Of a DNA stretch of 64,000 nucleotides, positions 60,932 through 64,000 are shown one piece after another. Each line of letters begins with the position of its first letter. Within the stretch, counting starts at the first letter, position 1. The notes beneath the pieces are model-generated. The model ran no database searches, had not been told where the DNA came from, and saw only the letters and a list, made by a program, of their open reading frames with translations. The translations under genes and the position numbers were made by a program. Source of the stretch: Desulfofustis glycolicus DSM 9705 (GTDB taxonomy: Bacteria; Desulfobacterota; Desulfobulbia; Desulfobulbales; Desulfocapsaceae); the NCBI RefSeq assembly GCF_900130015.1, contig NZ_FQXS01000005.1, positions 62,001-126,000 of the forward strand, read 5' to 3'.

Positions 60932-61543
60932 ATGAAAATGGTTCGAGATATCCTTGGTGATGTACGGGTCTTACCCGTTGTCGTGATCGACGACGTGGCT
61001 GATGCGGTTCCGCTGGCACGCAGTCTTCTTGACGGCGGCTTGCCGGTTATTGAAGTAACGCTGCGAACAGCGGCGGCGCTTGAAGCGATAGCAGCTATCG
61101 GTAAGGAGGTTGCCGGGTGCATTGTCGGTGCCGGTTCGATCACCGACCCGCATGGTGCCGACCAGGCGCGCCGGGCCGGTGCACAGTTCGGAGTTTCTCC
61201 CGGCACGACCCGGGAATTGCGGGAGTTCTTGCAGGCCGATTCCTGGCCATTTTTGCCGGGAGCCGCCACGATCAGCGAAGTTTTGGAACTGCGCGACGCC
61301 GGCTTCAGTCAACAGAAATTGTTTCCCGCCGAAATTCTCGGTGGAGCAGATTACCTCAAGGCGATCGGCGGTCCGGTCCCGGACGTGACCTTTTGTCCGA
61401 CCGGTGGCATTGTGCACGAAACGATGACGGATTACCTGCGTCTTGCCAACGTCTTCGCCATCGGCGGCAGCTGGATTGCGCCACGGGAGTTGATTCGCCG
61501 GAAGAGCTGGCCGGAAATAACAGCTCGGGCAGCATCGGTATAA
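60932..61543 (+). CDS. eda: KDPG (2-dehydro-3-deoxyphosphogluconate) aldolase
   Basis: Eda splits KDPG to pyruvate and glyceraldehyde-3-phosphate. The 203-residue TIM barrel has LPVIEVTLRTAAALEAI (active-site Glu), VGAGSITDPHGADQA, GVSPGTTRELREF, and the Schiff-base lysine in FSQQKLFPAEILGG; FCPTGGI binds phosphate. ATG 60932 is preferred (GAGGGA upstream); an in-frame GTG at 60914 is also possible. It completes conversion of keto-deoxy sugar acid to central metabolites. Confidence 0.93.
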   Translation: MKMVRDILGDVRVLPVVVIDDVADAVPLARSLLDGGLPVIEVTLRTAAALEAIAAIGKEVAGCIVGAGSITDPHGADQARRAGAQFGVSPGTTRELREFLQADSWPFLPGAATISEVLELRDAGFSQQKLFPAEILGGADYLKAIGGPVPDVTFCPTGGIVHETMTDYLRLANVFAIGGSWIAPRELIRRKSWPEITARAASV

Positions 61544-61769
61544 ACCTCCATGACGGGACGTCACAATGAACGATGAAAATCGGCTTCATGGTCGGAAGGA
61601 CTTGTTGCCACTCCCTTCGGCGGCTGCTCTGCGGCCGGCTGGACAGCCAACCAGTCCGATAGAGCGATTTTCATATAAAAAAATCCATCTTCCTTGCCGC
61701 AGCACGAGGGGTCCGATGACCCGTGATTCGGGTGACCGGACAGTTTTCCAAGGGTGGTATCCGTTGGTA

Positions 61770-62080
61770 TCAGCGGGAGGGAAACGTCAACCAGTTGACG
61801 AAACTGGATTGGAAATCGCCCCAGTCCGATAGATTTTTAACCGTTGTAGCACCAAGCAAACGGTCGAGTTTTTCGGTCGCTCCTCCATCCATGAGCAGCA
61901 TGATAGCGCCGAGCCCTGCCGTGTTGCCGGAGTGATCAGTTTGCCGGCCTGAGCCGTCAGTTCGGCGATGAGCCGGCGGTTGTCCTCATCGGGCCGGTAA
62001 CCGTAGCCGCCCGCCTGCCGGGCCACCTCTTCCTCGGTGACGGTCAGGTCGGCCGGGTCTAAAAAGACGGTGACCTTCAC
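61770..62080 (-). pseudogene. Deletion-fused remnant: corrinoid-associated N-terminus joined to an ASKHA C-terminus
   Basis: From ATG 62080, which overlaps the previous gene stop, the frame reads MKVTVFLDPADLTVTEEEVA and continues to AGKLITPA, then becomes unconvincing. In the next frame GNTAGLGAIMLLMDGGATEK, NLSDWGDFQSSFVNWL and FPSR run to a stop at 61770-61772. This second part resembles the end of ASKHA/DUF4445 corrinoid reductive activation proteins (GNxAGxGA ... DFQ..FV..L.FP). The frame change at about 61926-61940 and lack of the middle suggest an internal deletion. The original gene probably reactivated Co(II) corrinoid. Confidence 0.6.
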
Positions 62081-62877
62081 CGCTCGTCCAGGCTCCCGGC
62101 TCGATAGCTCTTCAGGTAGTTCATGCAGAAATCGTCACGGCCGGCGCAGGTCTCCGCAGCTACGATGGTAGCCATCATGGTGCGGTCCAGCGGGTTGACG
62201 ATGGCACTGTCCAGCCCCTTGGCGATGGCCATGGCCATGAAACTGCGGTTGAGAAGCCCCCGCCGAGGCAGGCCGTAGGAGATGTTGGAGAGTCCGCAGA
62301 CCGTGTGCACGCCGGGAAAGCGCTTCATGATCTGCTCGATAGCGTCGAGAAAGGCGTTGCCATACGTCTTGTTCATGCTGATCGGCTGCACCAGCGGATC
62401 GACAAAGATCGCTTCCGGGGGCAGATTTTTGGCACTCAGGCGGGTGATCAGGCGGTCGGTCACGCGCAGGCGATCGTCAGTCGTCTCCGGCATGCCTTCG
62501 TCGCTCATGCATAGTGCGATGACCCGGCAATCGCCGGCGGAGACAAGGGGCAGCAGCGCCCGGTAGCGCTCGGACTCCAGCGAGATCGAATTGATCAGTG
62601 GTGCACCGTGGTGCACTGTCAGAGCCGCTGCCAGGGCAGCGGGATTGGGGCTGTCCAGGGCGCACGGTTTATCGGTGGCGCCCTGGACCGTTTGGACAAG
62701 CCAACGCAGGTGGTCGGGCTCGTCGTCGACAAAAACGCCGGCGTTGACATCGATATAATCGGCCCCACAGGCGGCTTGCTGCTGTGCAATCCGTTCGATG
62801 GCGGCTGTATTCCTGGTCTCGATCGCCGTCTTGATCGTCGGCCTGCTGGCGTTGATCAGCTCGCCGATGATAATCAT
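62077..62877 (-). CDS. Pterin-binding corrinoid:tetrahydrofolate methyltransferase
   Basis: A 266-residue DHPS-like TIM barrel, related to AcsE, MtgA and the MetH pterin domain, that moves a methyl group from a corrinoid protein to tetrahydrofolate. It starts MIIIGELINASRP with AGGAG upstream (ATG 62877); CGADYIDVNAGVFVDDEPDH, VFVDPLVQPIS-like and GLSNISYGLPRR are family motifs. It is downstream of the corrinoid protein and overlaps the remnant gene by four bases. Confidence 0.88.
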   Translation of the reverse strand: MIIIGELINASRPTIKTAIETRNTAAIERIAQQQAACGADYIDVNAGVFVDDEPDHLRWLVQTVQGATDKPCALDSPNPAALAAALTVHHGAPLINSISLESERYRALLPLVSAGDCRVIALCMSDEGMPETTDDRLRVTDRLITRLSAKNLPPEAIFVDPLVQPISMNKTYGNAFLDAIEQIMKRFPGVHTVCGLSNISYGLPRRGLLNRSFMAMAIAKGLDSAIVNPLDRTMMATIVAAETCAGRDDFCMNYLKSYRAGSLDER

Positions 62878-62920
62878 CCTTTCTCCTTTCGTCCGGGTGG
62901 AGTCGGTCGGGAGCAGAGGC

Positions 62921-63550
62921 TCATGCTGCTGCGACCAGCTGTTTGGCCAGCTTGACCGCTCGCGGCGCATCGATGCCGTAACCGTCGGCGCCGATCTGCC
63001 GCGCATAGGCTTCTGTTACCGGGGCGCCGCCGATGATTACCGGTATCTTCAGGCCTGCCTCGCGAAGGGCCGTGATGGTTCGTTCCATCGCCGGCATCGT
63101 GGTGGTCAGCAGCGCCGACAGCGCGACCAGGTTGGCCTGTCTGGTCCCGGCAGTCTCGATGAAGACGGCACTATCCACATCAACGCCAAGATCGATGACC
63201 TCGAAACCCGCTCCTTCGAGCATCATTGCCACCAGGTTCTTGCCGATATCATGGAGATCGCCCTTGACCGTGCCGATAATCACGGTGCCTTTGCTCTGGC
63301 TGTTATCGGATGCCAGGTGGGGCTGGAGCAATTTCATGCCGGCCTTCATGGCCAGGGCTGCCATCAACATTTCCGGGACGAAGATGGTGCCGGCACTGAA
63401 TTGTTCGCCAACCTCTTCCATGGCGCGAATCAGGCCTTCGTTGAGGATTTCGGTTACGTCACGACCTTCGGTCAGGGCGGTCTGGATGTTGGCTTCCACG
63501 GCAGCCTTATCGCGGGCGACGACGGCGTCGTAAATTGCCTGGATGGTCAT
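62921..63550 (-). CDS. Corrinoid (cobalamin-binding) protein
   Basis: A 209-residue shuttle protein starting at ATG 63550 with AGGAGA upstream. An N-terminal helical cap (GLIRAMEEVGEQFSAGTIFV, PEMLMAALAMKAGM) precedes a B12-binding Rossmann domain with the cobalt-ligating histidine in GTVKGDLHDIGKNLVAMML and VSALLTTTMPAM-like and IIGGAPVTEAYA loops. It takes a methyl group from the methyltransferase upstream and gives it to the pterin enzyme downstream. Confidence 0.93.
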   Translation of the reverse strand: MTIQAIYDAVVARDKAAVEANIQTALTEGRDVTEILNEGLIRAMEEVGEQFSAGTIFVPEMLMAALAMKAGMKLLQPHLASDNSQSKGTVIIGTVKGDLHDIGKNLVAMMLEGAGFEVIDLGVDVDSAVFIETAGTRQANLVALSALLTTTMPAMERTITALREAGLKIPVIIGGAPVTEAYARQIGADGYGIDAPRAVKLAKQLVAAA

Positions 63551-63632
63551 GGTCTGGTCTCTCCTGGTTAGTTGCGTATGCAGAAAAATGGTTCGGTTGC
63601 GGTCAATAAGATAGAGGGATTCGGCACCGTGG

Positions 63633-64000
63633 TCAAACGATCGGATAGCGGCCGAAGGTTCTGCCGGTATCATACATGGCCACGATATTTTCCGCCGGTA
63701 CGTCCGGTTGCAGGTTGTGTACCGCGGCCAGCACATAACCGCCGCCGCCGGCAAGGTCTCGCAGTCGCTGCCGGACGTCGGCGGCGACGGTTTTGGGGGT
63801 GCCGAACGGCAACACGCGGGTGGTGTCGATGCCGCCCCAGAAGCCGATTTTATCACCGAATTCCGCTTTCAACCGCTGCGGTTCCATGCCCGCTGCGCTG
63901 ACCTGAACCGGATTGATGAAATCGATACCCATATCGATGAACGAAGGGATCAGGCCGGCCACCGCTCCGCAGGAGTGGTAGAGAATGGTGGCCGGCGTCA
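63633..64000 (-). CDS. UroD-superfamily methyltransferase, 5'-truncated by the window edge
   Basis: The C-terminal 122 residues of a uroporphyrinogen decarboxylase-superfamily protein. It reads TPATILYHSCGAVAGLIPSF (HxCG zinc-site motif), DFINPVQVSAAGMEPQRLKA, and GFWGGIDTTRVLPFG, then YVLAAVHNLQPDVPAENIV. With a corrinoid protein and a pterin methyltransferase beside it, it is probably the substrate:corrinoid methyltransferase (MT1) rather than HemE. The substrate, such as a methoxy compound or methylamine, cannot be decided. The start lies beyond 64000. Confidence 0.85.
   Translation of the reverse strand, partial: TPATILYHSCGAVAGLIPSFIDMGIDFINPVQVSAAGMEPQRLKAEFGDKIGFWGGIDTTRVLPFGTPKTVAADVRQRLRDLAGGGGYVLAAVHNLQPDVPAENIVAMYDTGRTFGRYPIV

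Noticed and set aside
61566-61832. 88-codon plus-strand frame after the KDPG aldolase gene
   Set aside because: It opposes the better supported remnant of the corrinoid-activation gene and has no family features.
61652-61833. 12-bp direct repeat CAGTCCGATAGA at 61652 and 61822
   Set aside because: Second copy lies in the recognisable coding remnant; a single short repeat is not enough to claim a mobile element.

Overview
The window comes from the chromosome of a Gram-negative sulfate-reducing bacterium, most likely a Desulfobacterota member near the Desulfobulbales/Desulfocapsaceae; the lineage is inference. The basis is a complete dsrMKJOP operon for the membrane complex of dissimilatory sulfite reduction (4592-9709), together with an LptD outer-membrane assembly protein, MltA/MltB transglycosylases and GC-rich coding with tightly overlapping genes.

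Host region 1 (1-25220) is housekeeping. It opens with a 5'-truncated hemA, an overlapping unknown gene and a tail-specific protease. An RsbRD-type sensor-like gene and dsrMKJOP follow, closed by a terminator at 9734-9770. Next come a prepilin peptidase on the minus strand and a plus-strand string pyrK-pyrD-DUF1232-aroD-aroE-aroA. A minus-strand envelope block (SAM hydroxide adenosyltransferase, mltA, mltB, DHH phosphoesterase, lptD) precedes a plus-strand RNase E/G gene and a tRNA-Arg(ACG).

The accessory region is a 25.1-kb element inserted into the 3' end of tRNA-Arg. It is bounded by 47-bp exact repeats (25175-25221 and 50307-50353), with a tyrosine integrase beside the right end and matching putative integrase arm sites near both ends. 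I see no conjugation or virion genes, so it looks like a genomic island or satellite. The left part carries small phage-like genes: an AlpA-like HTH, a TOPRIM protein broken by a one-base frameshift, and a replication-like gene ending in iteron-like repeats. The core is a DNA phosphorothioation locus. dndBCDE on the plus strand faces a divergent five-gene operon: PLD-helicase, 67-aa protein, SMC-like ATPase, 166-aa protein, and a DUF262/DUF1524 SspE/GmrSD-like protein. The control region holds two palindromes with 10-bp spacers, overlapping a sigma70-like promoter upstream of dndB. Cargo to the right includes a secreted nuclease, a PPC-domain exported protein, a lipoprotein, a DUF72 protein and several small unknown proteins.

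Host region 2 (50354-64000) is metabolic. A glutamine synthetase family gene, a polar amino-acid ABC transporter and a KamA-family radical SAM aminomutase lie together, which suggests but does not prove beta-amino-acid (for example beta-glutamate) metabolism. A TRAP transporter, an IclR regulator, a 2-keto-3-deoxygluconate kinase and a KDPG aldolase form a likely sugar-acid catabolic unit; a 21-bp perfect inverted repeat lies between the divergent genes. The window ends in a corrinoid methyltransferase operon (UroD-family methyltransferase, corrinoid protein, pterin methyltransferase) whose last gene appears to be a deletion-fused remnant of a corrinoid-activation protein.
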